A stretch of DNA of 64,000 bases from NCBI GenBank assembly GCA_947455195.1, contig CANGMI010000003.1, positions 385,620 through 449,619 of the forward strand, given 5' to 3'. The notes beneath the pieces are model-generated. The model worked only from the letters and a program-made list of their open reading frames with translations, was not told the origin of the DNA and did not search any database. Positions within the stretch are counted from its first letter, which is position 1; each line of letters starts with the position of its first letter. Below are positions 42,047 through 50,762 of this stretch, in pieces. A program made the position numbers and the translations under genes. The stretch is from Pseudomonadota bacterium (GTDB lineage Bacteria; Pseudomonadota; Gammaproteobacteria; Burkholderiales; SG8-39).

Positions 42047-43141
42047 TCAGCGGCGAGCGAGGCGCCCGATCAGTGCCCTCGCATTGGCGGCGCGGATACC
42101 GGTGCGCTGGACCGGCGTGATCGGCAGGGTGTCGAGCGCCCGAACCTGCGTCGCCGTGGGCACGTAAGGGTAATCGGTGCCAAAGACGACATGGCTGTCG
42201 GGCACCAGGTTGAGCAGCGCAGCCATCGCGGCCGGGTGGGTGGCGTTGGCGGTGTCGTAATACAAGCGCTTGAACTCGGCCTCGATACCCTCGGGCGCAA
42301 ACTGGGCGGCATCCTTGCGAAAGCCGGAAAAGAAGGCAATGCGCCCGGCCAGCATCGGAATGGTGCCCCCGGCATGCGAGAACAGGAACCGTGTCTTGCG
42401 CGACCGCGCGAGCGTGCCCCCGAGCAGCAGGCTGGTCACGGCACGCGTCGTGTCATGGGGCACCTCGATCACGGCTGGAAAGGTTCCGACCGACAGATTG
42501 CTGCAGCAGCTGGCCGCCAGCGGATGAAAGTAGACCAGTGCACCGCGCCGGTCGAGTTCCTCGAAGATCGGGCGAAAGAACGGGTCACCGGGCCACTTGT
42601 CGCCGTAGTTGGTCTGCAGGCCGACGCCATCGGCACCAAGCGTGTCAAAGACGTACTCGATCTCGCGCAGCGTGGTATCGATGTCGGCCATCGACAAGGT
42701 GGCAAAGAGCCCGAAGCGGCCGGGATGATCGCGCACCATGGTCGCGCCATAGTCGTTGCATACCCGCGCCATGCGTGCCGCAGTGGCCGGTCCTTCATCG
42801 AACCAGAGCCCGGGCGTGGAGGGCACCGAGAGCATCGCGGTGGTCACACCGCTCGCGTTCATCTCGTCGAGCGTGCGCTGCACCGACCAGGCCACCTGGG
42901 TCGGAAAATGCGGCAGACGGCGCTTGTCTTCCCAGTCGAGCCAGGCCTTCTGGTACTCGGGCGGGAAGAAGTGATGGTGAGTATCGACCAGATCGGTCGA
43001 ACCGGCACCCGGCAGCATCGTGCATGAGGGCAGCACGCCCGCCGCACCGAGCGCACCCAGCGATTGCAGAAACCCGCGCCGTGAGCGCCGCATGGGGTGA
43101 TCCGGACAGGCCCCGATGGTGTTACAGCAGAAATCATGCAT
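42047..43141 (-). CDS. Tat-exported amidohydrolase-family decarboxylase (ACMSD-like)
   Basis: This 364-residue protein starts at ATG 43141 with GGGAG about 9 bases upstream. After a short N-region a twin-arginine signal (SRRGFLQSLGALG) appears at about 20-32, with cleavage near SCTML, possibly a lipobox. The body is an ACMSD/amidohydrolase-2 barrel with DTHHHFFP metal ligands, FSHAGG and FGTDYPYVP. These enzymes decarboxylate or hydrate aromatic acids. Export of such an enzyme is unusual. It lies 55 bases after the amidase gene on the same strand. Confidence 0.87.
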   Translation of the reverse strand: MHDFCCNTIGACPDHPMRRSRRGFLQSLGALGAAGVLPSCTMLPGAGSTDLVDTHHHFFPPEYQKAWLDWEDKRRLPHFPTQVAWSVQRTLDEMNASGVTTAMLSVPSTPGLWFDEGPATAARMARVCNDYGATMVRDHPGRFGLFATLSMADIDTTLREIEYVFDTLGADGVGLQTNYGDKWPGDPFFRPIFEELDRRGALVYFHPLAASCCSNLSVGTFPAVIEVPHDTTRAVTSLLLGGTLARSRKTRFLFSHAGGTIPMLAGRIAFFSGFRKDAAQFAPEGIEAEFKRLYYDTANATHPAAMAALLNLVPDSHVVFGTDYPYVPTATQVRALDTLPITPVQRTGIRAANARALIGRLARR

Positions 43142-43196
43142 GTCGTCTGTCTCCCTGGCAATCGCTGCGGGGCCCGGTGCAACGGGCTTGGTCGGG

Positions 43197-44690
43197 TCAG
43201 AGCTCCGGCACGCTCGCCGGTGGCCGACGATGTCGCGTGGCCTGCTCGTAGGCATAGGCAAGGCGGATCATGCGCGCATCGTCATAGGGCCGCCCGAGGA
43301 AGGTAATGCCCGCCGGCAGCCGATCGACCGTGAAGCCAGCCGGCACCACCACCGAGGGCACCCAGACCAGGAAGGTGTTGAGGTGCGGCGCCCCCTTCTG
43401 ATCGACGTAGGGCGGGTTCACCCCCTGCGAGATGAGCGTGGGCTGATGCTCGACCGCCTTGTGCACGATGGCGTCGAGCCGGTAGTCGGCCATCACGTCG
43501 AGCAGTCGGGTCATGAGTTCCTCGCGCGCCATCAGGTATTCGTGATGGGCGGCCGCCGGGGTTTCGCGCGCCCAGCGGCTGCGTGCGCCGATCATCACCT
43601 GCTGGAAAAGCGGCGAGCCCATCGCCTCGGCCCGGCTGGCAAACGGCGCGTTGGCGCTGCCGCGGAAGTATTCGATGAACGAGGCCTCGTCTTCGGCGGT
43701 GCTGCCGGCTCGCTTGGCCAGGAGCTCGTTCAGGCCCGGGATCTCGATCGGATCGACCACGGTTGCGCCTGCCGTGCGCAGTTCACCCACCGCCTGATTG
43801 AACACCGCGTCGATCTTGGCAAAGTCGTCGGAGTCGGGCTCGGTGCCGTAGCCCATCGGTTCGCGCAGGATACCGATGCGGGCCCCGTGCAAGCCATTGG
43901 GATCGAGGCCGTGGGTATAGCTCTCGGGCACATGGCCAACCCCCCGTGCAGAGAGCGGGTCGAGCGGGTCATAGCCCACCATCACGTCGAGCATGCGCGC
44001 CAGATCGCCCACGGTGCGCGACATGGGTCCGAGCGAGCCGTTGATGGAAGGCCACCCGGCGTAGACACCGCCACGGCTCACCAGACCTGCGGTGGGGCGC
44101 ATGCCGACCACGCCGTTCCAGATCGACGGACGCCGGATGGATGCGAATCCCTCCTGCGCGACCGCGAGTGTCGCAAAGTTGGCCGATACGCAGACTGCCG
44201 ATCCACCCGATGACCCGCCAGCGGTGCGCTCCAGGTCGTACACATTGCGCGTCGAGCCAAAGAGCGACCCGTGGGTGTCCCCGGCGCCGAGTTCGCCCAG
44301 CGTGGCCTTGCCCAGGAAGATCGCGCCGGCCGCGCGCAGTCTGGCCACCACGCTCGAATCGCGCCCGGGGTTGTGATCCTTGAAGAGCACCGAGCCCATG
44401 GTCGTGGGCATGCCCTTCACGTCGCCCTGATCCTTCATCACCATCGGAATGCCATGCAAGGGGCCCACCGGGCCCGAGGCGCGCCAGGCTGCGTCGAGCC
44501 GATCGGCCTCTTCGAGCGCCGTGGGATTGAGCGAAATCAGCGCATTGAGGGCCGGGCCCTGCTTGTCATAGGCCGCGATGCGGTCCAGATAGCCTTGCAC
44601 GAGTGCGCGGGCGGTGAGTTCACCCGAGCGGTAGGCGGCGTGGATACGCTCGACGGTCGTCTCGAGGAGCGGGAAAGGGGTCTGCGACAT
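43197..44690 (-). CDS. Amidase-signature-family amidase
   Basis: The protein is 497 residues from ATG 44690, with GGAG six bases upstream. The catalytic triad is visible as the lysine in MVMKDQGD (about 90-97), AGGSSGGSAV near 170, and the nucleophile serine in GFASIRRPS near 193. It has no signal peptide. The family hydrolyses amides and aryl acylamides. It is upstream of the exported ACMSD-like gene and divergent from the pseudouridine synthase gene, with 73 bases between starts. Length and layout fit an aryl acylamidase or a peptide amidase. Confidence 0.9.
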   Translation of the reverse strand: MSQTPFPLLETTVERIHAAYRSGELTARALVQGYLDRIAAYDKQGPALNALISLNPTALEEADRLDAAWRASGPVGPLHGIPMVMKDQGDVKGMPTTMGSVLFKDHNPGRDSSVVARLRAAGAIFLGKATLGELGAGDTHGSLFGSTRNVYDLERTAGGSSGGSAVCVSANFATLAVAQEGFASIRRPSIWNGVVGMRPTAGLVSRGGVYAGWPSINGSLGPMSRTVGDLARMLDVMVGYDPLDPLSARGVGHVPESYTHGLDPNGLHGARIGILREPMGYGTEPDSDDFAKIDAVFNQAVGELRTAGATVVDPIEIPGLNELLAKRAGSTAEDEASFIEYFRGSANAPFASRAEAMGSPLFQQVMIGARSRWARETPAAAHHEYLMAREELMTRLLDVMADYRLDAIVHKAVEHQPTLISQGVNPPYVDQKGAPHLNTFLVWVPSVVVPAGFTVDRLPAGITFLGRPYDDARMIRLAYAYEQATRHRRPPASVPEL

Positions 44691-44763
44691 GGCTATCTCC
44701 GGGCGGTGCAACGATCCCGTACCATAGCATCCGGTGGGCACGGCATCATCAAGAAGGCATCGC

Positions 44764-45756
44764 GTGAAAAAACCAGCACAGGGCAGCGCTCGCAGCACCC
44801 CCTCGAGGACGGCACCTTCGCGAGCATCGGGATCACCCCGGCCAGAGGCAGCGGCGCCTCGACCCGCGCGGCCCGGTACGCGCACGGTATTTCGCAGCGA
44901 CGCGCGGGGCGCCCCGGGCATGACCGCGCGACCGGGTGCAGGTACCGGCATGGCGCGGCCTGCCGGCGCCCGGCCCGGCGCACGGCCCGATGCACGAAGC
45001 GCCGAGAGCAACCCCAACGAGCCCCTGCGCCTGTCCAAGCGCATGGCCGAGCTGGGTCTGTGTTCGCGCCGCGAGGCTGACGAATACATCGAACGTGGCT
45101 GGGTCAAGGTGGATGGTGTGGTCGTCGACGTGCTGGGCACCAAGGTGCTCCCCACACAGCGCGTGACCCTGGAGCGGCAGGCGAGCGATGCCCAGGCGCA
45201 GCGCGCCACGGTACTGCTGAACAAGCCCATCGGCTACGTCTCGGGTCAGGCCGAAGACGGCTACACCCCGGCCGCGGCCCTGGTGCGTCCCGAGACCCGC
45301 TGGGCCGAGGACCACGGTCGTCGGCGCAACCGGTTCACCCCGGCGCTGCTGCGTGGCCTGGCGCCAGCCGGGCGTCTGGACATCGACTCGACCGGCCTCC
45401 TGGTCCTCACGCAGGACGGACGCATCGCACGCCAGCTGATCGGCGAGGACAGCGAGGTCGACAAGGAGTATCTCGTACGGGTCGAGGGCACGCTCTCGCG
45501 CGAGGGCCTTGCACTGCTCAACCACGGGCTCGCGCTCGATGGAAAACCCTTGCGACGAGCCAGGGTCGAATGGCTCAACCGCGACCAGTTGCGTTTCGTG
45601 CTGCAGGAAGGGCGCAAGCGCCAGATCCGGCGCATGTGCGAACTGGTGGGCCTGAAGGTCACCGGCCTCAAGCGCATCCGCATTGGCCGGGTGATGCTGG
45701 GCAACCTGCCCGAGGGACAGTGGCGACTGCTCGATGAGGACGAGCGCTTCGTCTGA
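44764..45756 (+). CDS. 23S rRNA pseudouridine synthase, RluB/RluF type
   Basis: The protein is 330 residues from GTG 44764, which has AAGG six bases upstream; GTG 44734 is an alternative. An Arg/Pro/Ala-rich disordered N-terminus (about 80 residues) precedes an S4 RNA-binding domain ([29 protein letters not shown]), then the catalytic domain with [10 protein letters not shown] and the aspartate in [17 protein letters not shown], and GRKRQIRRM near the end. The G-x-V-S-G form (GYVSG) is typical of RluF. It modifies a uridine of the large ribosomal RNA. Confidence 0.9.
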   Translation: MKKPAQGSARSTPSRTAPSRASGSPRPEAAAPRPARPGTRTVFRSDARGAPGMTARPGAGTGMARPAGARPGARPDARSAESNPNEPLRLSKRMAELGLCSRREADEYIERGWVKVDGVVVDVLGTKVLPTQRVTLERQASDAQAQRATVLLNKPIGYVSGQAEDGYTPAAALVRPETRWAEDHGRRRNRFTPALLRGLAPAGRLDIDSTGLLVLTQDGRIARQLIGEDSEVDKEYLVRVEGTLSREGLALLNHGLALDGKPLRRARVEWLNRDQLRFVLQEGRKRQIRRMCELVGLKVTGLKRIRIGRVMLGNLPEGQWRLLDEDERFV

Positions 45757-45766
45757 GCAAGATCGC

Positions 45767-45780
45767 AGTCTCGCGAGACT
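45767..45780. terminator. 14-bp palindrome between converging stops
   Basis: AGTCTCG followed by CGAGACT is a perfect palindrome without a loop. It lies in the 24 bases between the pseudouridine synthase stop (45756) and the livF stop (45781). A possible shared terminator; no T-run is present, and a fold would need to open the central bases. Confidence 0.35.
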
Positions 45781-46524
45781 TCAACCTGTTGCAGAGGCCT
45801 CCTGCCCGCGCCCCAGATACGCCTGCCTGACACGCTCATCGTGCATCAGTTCGGTACAGGGCCCGCTGGCGATCACGCTGCCCGTCTGAAGCACGTAGCC
45901 ACGGCGTGCCGTTTCGAGCGCATAGCGCGCGTTCTGCTCCACCAGCAGCACGCTCGTCCCCGCCGCATTGATGGCGCGAATGCCGCGAAAGATTTCCTGC
46001 ACGACGAGCGGTGCCAGGCCGAGCGAAGGCTCATCGAGACAGAGGAGGCGCGGCTCGGACATCAGGGCGCGAGTCAGCGCCAGCATCTGCTGCTCACCCC
46101 CCGAGAGCGTGCCGGCACGCTGGGCAGCGCGCTCGCGAAGGCGCGGAAACATGTCGAGCATGCGTTCGATGCGCGAGGCAACCCGCGCGCCATCACGACG
46201 GTCCTTGTAGCCCCCCATCTCCAGGTTCTCACGCACGGTGAGAAACGGAAACACGCGCCGACCTTCGGGCACGAGCGCAATGCCGGCGATCGCGCGCTCC
46301 CAGGCAGGCAGGCTCGTGATGTCGCGACCCTGAAAGACGATGCGGCCCCGACGCGGCCGCATGAGACCCGCAACACCGCGCAGCGTGGTGCTCTTGCCCG
46401 CGCCATTCGAGCCGACCAGGGTGACGATTTCACCCTCATCGACCTCGAACGACACGTCTCGAACAGCCGGCACGTCGCCATAGGCCAGTTCGATCGACTC
46501 GACGACGAGAAGCGGCGTGCTCAT
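45781..46524 (-). CDS. livF: Branched-chain amino acid-type ABC transporter ATPase LivF
   Basis: This 247-residue protein has Walker A GSNGAGKSTT at about 38-47, ABC signature LSGGEQQML, Walker B LLCLDEPSLGLAP and the LivF-typical ERAIAGIALVPEGRRVFPFLTVRENL. It overlaps the livG stop by ATGA (46521-46524) and is last in the livJHMGF operon. It works at the inner face of the membrane with LivG to drive uptake of the receptor's ligand. Confidence 0.95.
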   Translation of the reverse strand: MSTPLLVVESIELAYGDVPAVRDVSFEVDEGEIVTLVGSNGAGKSTTLRGVAGLMRPRRGRIVFQGRDITSLPAWERAIAGIALVPEGRRVFPFLTVRENLEMGGYKDRRDGARVASRIERMLDMFPRLRERAAQRAGTLSGGEQQMLALTRALMSEPRLLCLDEPSLGLAPLVVQEIFRGIRAINAAGTSVLLVEQNARYALETARRGYVLQTGSVIASGPCTELMHDERVRQAYLGRGQEASATG

Positions 46525-47288
46525 GCGAACTCCCCGCCCAGATAGGCAGCGATCACGGCCGGGTTGGCCTGCACCTCGGCCGGGGTGCCCTGAAAGAGGT
46601 ACTCGCCATGGTCCATCACGAACACGTGATCGGCAACGTTCATCACGAGTTCCATGTTGTGCTCGACCACCACCACGGTGATGCCACGGGTGCCCATCTC
46701 GCGCAGGCGCCCGAGCAGAAACTCGACTTCACCCCCGTTGAGCCCGGCCGCAGGCTCGTCGAGCATGAAGAGCCGTGGCCGGGTGGCAAGCGCCCGGGCG
46801 ATCTCGAGCAGTCGCTGCTGCCCGTAGGCGAGCGCCCCGGCCCGCTCGTGCGCGCGGTCGGCCAGACCGACGAAATCGAGGAGTGCCATGGCCTCTTCAC
46901 GGCAGGTGCGCCAGTCGCGCCAGAACGCGGCGGCCGGGAAGAGGTACTGCCAGGCGGGCACCTTGTGGTGCAGGTGAAAGCCGGCAAGCACGTTGTCGAG
47001 CAGCGACAGCTGTCGAAAGAGCCTGATCTTCTGGAAGGTACGGGCAATGCCGAGGCGCGCTCGCCGATAGGCAGGCAGACCCGCGAGCGAAACGCCACCG
47101 AACACGAGTTCACCCGCATCGGGCTGATAGGTCCCCGACAGGAGATTCATCATGGTCGACTTGCCGGCCCCGTTCGGCCCGATGAGGGCAAACACCGAAT
47201 CGGCCTCGACTTCGAGCGAAATCCCCTGCACGGCGCGAACCCCGCCAAAGCGCTTGTGCAGATCGCGAGCCTGAAGGAGAGCGCTCAT
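46521..47288 (-). CDS. livG: Branched-chain amino acid-type ABC transporter ATPase LivG
   Basis: This 255-residue protein has Walker A GPNGAGKST at about 36-44, a signature of the LivG type (LAYGQQRLLEIARAL) and Walker B LFMLDEPAAGLN, plus the LivG insert IARTFQKIRLFRQLSLLDNVL. It overlaps the livM stop by four bases. It pairs with LivF as the ATPase dimer. Confidence 0.95.
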   Translation of the reverse strand: MSALLQARDLHKRFGGVRAVQGISLEVEADSVFALIGPNGAGKSTMMNLLSGTYQPDAGELVFGGVSLAGLPAYRRARLGIARTFQKIRLFRQLSLLDNVLAGFHLHHKVPAWQYLFPAAAFWRDWRTCREEAMALLDFVGLADRAHERAGALAYGQQRLLEIARALATRPRLFMLDEPAAGLNGGEVEFLLGRLREMGTRGITVVVVEHNMELVMNVADHVFVMDHGEYLFQGTPAEVQANPAVIAAYLGGEFA

Positions 47289-48295
47289 CGCGAACCCCCG
47301 CCATCAGCACGGGGCGCAAGACGGGTACGAACGATCTGCACGAGCTGCAGGATGCCACCCGGCATGAAGAGCACCACCAGGGTGAGTGCAATGCCGTAGA
47401 TCATCAGTCGCAGTTCGCCGGCGCTGCGCAGCAACTCGGGCAGGAAGGTGAGCACCACGGCACCGATCACCGGCCCGATCATGGTGCCCATGCCACCGAC
47501 AATCACCATGGCGAGCATGGTGAAGGACTCGACGATGTTGAACGCGTCGGGTACCAGCGTGCCGACAAAGCCCGGATAGAAGCAGCCGGCCAGACCGGCA
47601 ATCGTCGAGGCCAGACCAAAGGCAAAGGCCTTCCAGCGGGCCCCGTTGATACCCAGCGACGCAGCCGACACCTCGTCTTCGCGGAGCGCCCTCAGCGTCT
47701 CACCCACCGGCGAACGAACGAGGTTGTCGAGCATCCAGTAGACGACGAAGGCAATACCCCCCACCAGCCAGAAGAGCGCAAGCGAATTGCCGAAGCTGAT
47801 CTCGGGCAGACCGGGCAGCACGATCGGCGGCGGCGGCATGATGCCGTAGATGCCACGCACGCCTTCGGTGACCCGCTCCCAGTTGACCAGCACCTGATAG
47901 GTGATGACCGCAAAACCGAGCGATGCAATCCCCAGGTAATGGCCGCGCAGGCGCACCGCGAAGGCCGCCAGCAGCAGGCCGGCCACACCGGCGGCCGCCG
48001 AGGCGGCGACCATCGCCAGCCAGAAGTTCCAGCCATGGGAGCGCACCAGGATCACGCTCACATAGGCCCCGATGGCAAAGAAGGCCGACTGCCCGAGGTT
48101 GAGTTGCCCGGTGTAGCCCAGCACCAGATTGAGCGACAGGGCGAGGAGCACGTTCATCGCACACACGACGAGAATGCCGCGCCAGTACGGTGTGCCCAGC
48201 ACGAGCGGCGCGGCCACGATCAGCGCGAGCGCGACGAGGTAACCCACCCAGCGCGAGGGGGGCATCATGAACGCCTGATCCGTGCGGGCCATCAT
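47285..48295 (-). CDS. livM: Branched-chain amino acid-type ABC permease LivM
   Basis: This 336-residue protein has about nine membrane helices and the LivM signature SLNLVLGYTGQLNLGQSAFFAIGAY, and later ALREDEVSAASLGINGARWKAFAFGLAS, the coupling loop that docks on the ATPase. It shares one base with the livH stop (TGATG at 48295). The C-terminal tail is basic and short. Confidence 0.95.
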   Translation of the reverse strand: MMARTDQAFMMPPSRWVGYLVALALIVAAPLVLGTPYWRGILVVCAMNVLLALSLNLVLGYTGQLNLGQSAFFAIGAYVSVILVRSHGWNFWLAMVAASAAAGVAGLLLAAFAVRLRGHYLGIASLGFAVITYQVLVNWERVTEGVRGIYGIMPPPPIVLPGLPEISFGNSLALFWLVGGIAFVVYWMLDNLVRSPVGETLRALREDEVSAASLGINGARWKAFAFGLASTIAGLAGCFYPGFVGTLVPDAFNIVESFTMLAMVIVGGMGTMIGPVIGAVVLTFLPELLRSAGELRLMIYGIALTLVVLFMPGGILQLVQIVRTRLAPRADGGGSR

Positions 48296-49212
48296 CAGAC
48301 GTTCTCCTCGCGCCGCTCGGCGATGAGACCCGTGGGTCGTACCACCAGCATGACGAGAAGCAGCACGAACACCACCAGGTCGATGAGACCGGAGCCCAGG
48401 TACTGCACGGTGAAGGCCTCGATGATGCCCACGAGAATGCCCGCCAGGATGGTGCCTTCCATGTTGCCGAAGCCACCGATGATGACGATCGCAAAGGCCT
48501 TCACGATGACGGTGGCACCGGCAAAGGGCGTGAGCACCAGCACCGGGCCGATGAGCGCACCGGCCATGCCGGCCATGGCCGACGCGATGACGATGGTGAG
48601 CCCGATGAGGAAGTCCGGATTGATGCCCATGAGGCCCGCGGTCTCGCGATCCTGCGACACGGCCCGCAGGGCCTTGCCGGTGAAGGTGAACTTCATGAAG
48701 GCATAGAGCGCACCAATCGCGAGCATCGAGGCCACCACCACGAGAACGCTCTGCCCGGTGAAGAAGACACGGCCGAGGCGAATGGTTTCCTTCGCGAAGG
48801 GTGAATCGAACTGGAACGGAATGGGCCCGAAGAGGGCGAGTTGCCCGTTCTCGAGGAGCACCGAGATGCCGATGGTGGCAATGAGCGGGCGCAACTCATC
48901 GCCGCGCTCGCGAAGTGGCGCAAACACCACCGCGTTGACGAGGAGGCCAAGTACGGCACCGGCACCGAGCGCGATGAAGATCGACACGAGGTAGGCGGCC
49001 GCGTCGCCCAGACCGAGTACCTTGGTCGCAAACCGGGTCGCAACGAAGAAGGCGGTGAAGGCGCCGACCGTGACGAAGTCGGCGTGGGCAAAGTTGATCT
49101 GGTTCATCACCCCGTAGATCAGGGTGAGGCCCAGGGCCACCATCACGTAGAGGCAGCCCAGGTAGACCCCGTTGATCGACTGCTGGACAAGCAGCGTGGC
49201 GAGATCACTCAT
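48295..49212 (-). CDS. livH: Branched-chain amino acid-type ABC permease LivH
   Basis: This 305-residue protein has about eight membrane helices and the LivH signature YVMVALGLTLIYGVMNQINFAHADF and the coupling-loop SQDRETAGLMGINPDFLIG. It forms the channel with LivM. It starts 60 bases after the livJ-type receptor stop, in the same direction, and carries no signs of damage. Confidence 0.95.
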   Translation of the reverse strand: MSDLATLLVQQSINGVYLGCLYVMVALGLTLIYGVMNQINFAHADFVTVGAFTAFFVATRFATKVLGLGDAAAYLVSIFIALGAGAVLGLLVNAVVFAPLRERGDELRPLIATIGISVLLENGQLALFGPIPFQFDSPFAKETIRLGRVFFTGQSVLVVVASMLAIGALYAFMKFTFTGKALRAVSQDRETAGLMGINPDFLIGLTIVIASAMAGMAGALIGPVLVLTPFAGATVIVKAFAIVIIGGFGNMEGTILAGILVGIIEAFTVQYLGSGLIDLVVFVLLLVMLVVRPTGLIAERREENV

Positions 49213-49272
49213 GCAGGCACTCGCCTCCGGGGTCTGGGTAAGGAGTCAGGTCGCGCCGAAGGCGTCGATGGC

Positions 49273-50439
49273 CTACCAGGCCATGCCCTTCCAGGACAGA
49301 TCCTTCTGTGTCTCGACGAAGTGGATCACCGAGAGGTCGGAGGTCTGGCCCTTGGCATCGAAGCTGATGCGACCGGTGGTGACCTCGACGCCCTGCATCT
49401 TCGAGAAACGGTCACGCAGCGACTCGCTGTCGGTCGCGCCACGGCGAACCGCCTCGGCCACGAGGAGGATCGAATCGTAGGCGTGCGCGTTGATGTGCGT
49501 GGGCGTCTCGGCAGCACCGAACTTCGCGCGGAAGGCCGCATTGAAGTCGGTGACCATCTTGCGCTTCTCGGTGGGGTCGAACTGCACCACGCGGATGTAG
49601 CCCTCGGAAGCCGGACCGGCCTTCTGCTCGAAGCCCCAAGGCAGCCAGATCGACCCGAGCTGGATGGCGGTACCACCACCGCCGCGCACGACCCGCGCCT
49701 GGGCCAGTGCCTGCGCGAGGCGCACGGTCTGCCCTTCAAGGCCGAAGGTGGGCAGGACATCAACCTTGCCCAGCGCAGCGATGCGCGTGGCGATGGGGGT
49801 GAAGTCGTTTACATCACGCCCGAAGTCGATGCGGGCCAGGACCTTGCCGCCGGCAGCGGTGAACACCTTCTCGAACGTGTCGGCATTGTCGACACCCGCG
49901 TTGGTCTTCTCGTAGAGCAGCACCGCGGTCCGGGCGCCGAGCTTTTCAAAGGCGTTTCGACCCAGCATCGTGCCCTGCTGATCAGCCGTGGGGAAGATGC
50001 GAAAGACGTACTTGTAGCCCGACTCGGTGAGCTTCACCGCCGATGAGCCGGCGTTGAGCAGGGGCACCTTGGCCTGCTCGAGAATCGGTGCGATCGCCAG
50101 GGATGCATCGGAGCACTCCTCGCCGATGACGATGTGCGGCTTGAACTGCTCGAGGACGCGCTTCACCGTGTTGGTTGCCTGCAGCGGGCTGCAGGCCGAA
50201 TCTTCGTACTGCACCTGCAGCTTGTAGCCCGCCGGGCCTGCACCGGCGTTCACCTGCTCGAGCGCAAGTTCGATACCCTGCTTGCCCTGAACACCGAAAT
50301 ACGACGCCGGACCCGAGATCGGCATCAGGACGCCGACGCGGATGACCTTTTCCTGAGCGTGGCTCGCCGAGCCGATGAGAGCGAACGCGGCCAGGGCCAG
50401 TGCCACGGCGACGCGCCTGGGAGACGGACGGATGTTCAT
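49273..50439 (-). CDS. ABC-transporter substrate-binding protein, Liv type, of the livJHMGF operon
   Basis: This 388-residue protein starts at ATG 50439 with AGGAG upstream. The signal peptide (about 1-28, ending SHAQ) leads into a type I binding domain: VIRVGVLMPISGPASYFGVQGKQGIELALEQVN, then YEDSACSPLQATNTVKRVL and LLNAGSSAVKLTESGYKYVFR. The family binds branched-chain amino acids or, in betaproteobacteria, many aromatic and dicarboxylic compounds. It is first in its operon, and the livHMGF genes follow. The ligand is unknown. Confidence 0.93.
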   Translation of the reverse strand: MNIRPSPRRVAVALALAAFALIGSASHAQEKVIRVGVLMPISGPASYFGVQGKQGIELALEQVNAGAGPAGYKLQVQYEDSACSPLQATNTVKRVLEQFKPHIVIGEECSDASLAIAPILEQAKVPLLNAGSSAVKLTESGYKYVFRIFPTADQQGTMLGRNAFEKLGARTAVLLYEKTNAGVDNADTFEKVFTAAGGKVLARIDFGRDVNDFTPIATRIAALGKVDVLPTFGLEGQTVRLAQALAQARVVRGGGGTAIQLGSIWLPWGFEQKAGPASEGYIRVVQFDPTEKRKMVTDFNAAFRAKFGAAETPTHINAHAYDSILLVAEAVRRGATDSESLRDRFSKMQGVEVTTGRISFDAKGQTSDLSVIHFVETQKDLSWKGMAW

Positions 50440-50610
50440 GAGTCACTCCTGGAAGACAGCGATCTTTGGGGGTGTTTCTGCGACGGGGCGCGGCCATCGG
50501 CAAGGCAGGCTGCCCGGCACGACACGGATACATGGGCAGTAGCACGCATCATGCCACCACCGACTGTGCGGCGTGAGGCGCGCACACTACCGGAGCCGTC
50601 CGGTGGTGAC

Positions 50611-50670
50611 AAACGGGCTGTCGGCGAACGGGCTGTCGGCAAACGGGCTGTCGGCAAACGGACGGTCGCA
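50611..50670. repeat. 15-bp tandem array, 4 copies
   Basis: AAACGGGCTGTCGGC is repeated four times: copy 2 differs by one base and copy 4 is degenerate (AAACGGACGGTCGCA). The array begins about 170 bases upstream of the Liv receptor start and lies beside a second, 7-bp array, in a gene-poor gap between the receptor and the Pht5-like gene. The array is not part of a visible coding frame. Confidence 0.9.
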
Positions 50671-50702
50671 GAACGGACCCGGCCGGTCGGGGGCACTCGT
50701 CA

Positions 50703-50758
50703 GGCTTCAGGCTTCAGGCATCTGGCATCTGGCATCTGGCATCTGGCATCTGGCGTCT
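50703..50758. repeat. 7-bp tandem array, 8 copies, ending four bases after the stop of a minus-strand gene
   Basis: Units are GGCTTCA (2 copies), GGCATCT (5 copies) and GGCGTCT (1). It abuts the stop codon of the Pht5-like gene at 50763. A slippage change in copy number would alter only the 3' untranslated end of that transcript. With the 15-bp array 33 bases away, it makes the 3' end of the operon repetitive. Confidence 0.92.
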
Positions 50759-50762
50759 GGGG

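Noticed and set aside
50703-50758. CRISPR-like array
   Set aside because: Units are only 7 bp and contiguous with no spacers, and no cas genes are present.
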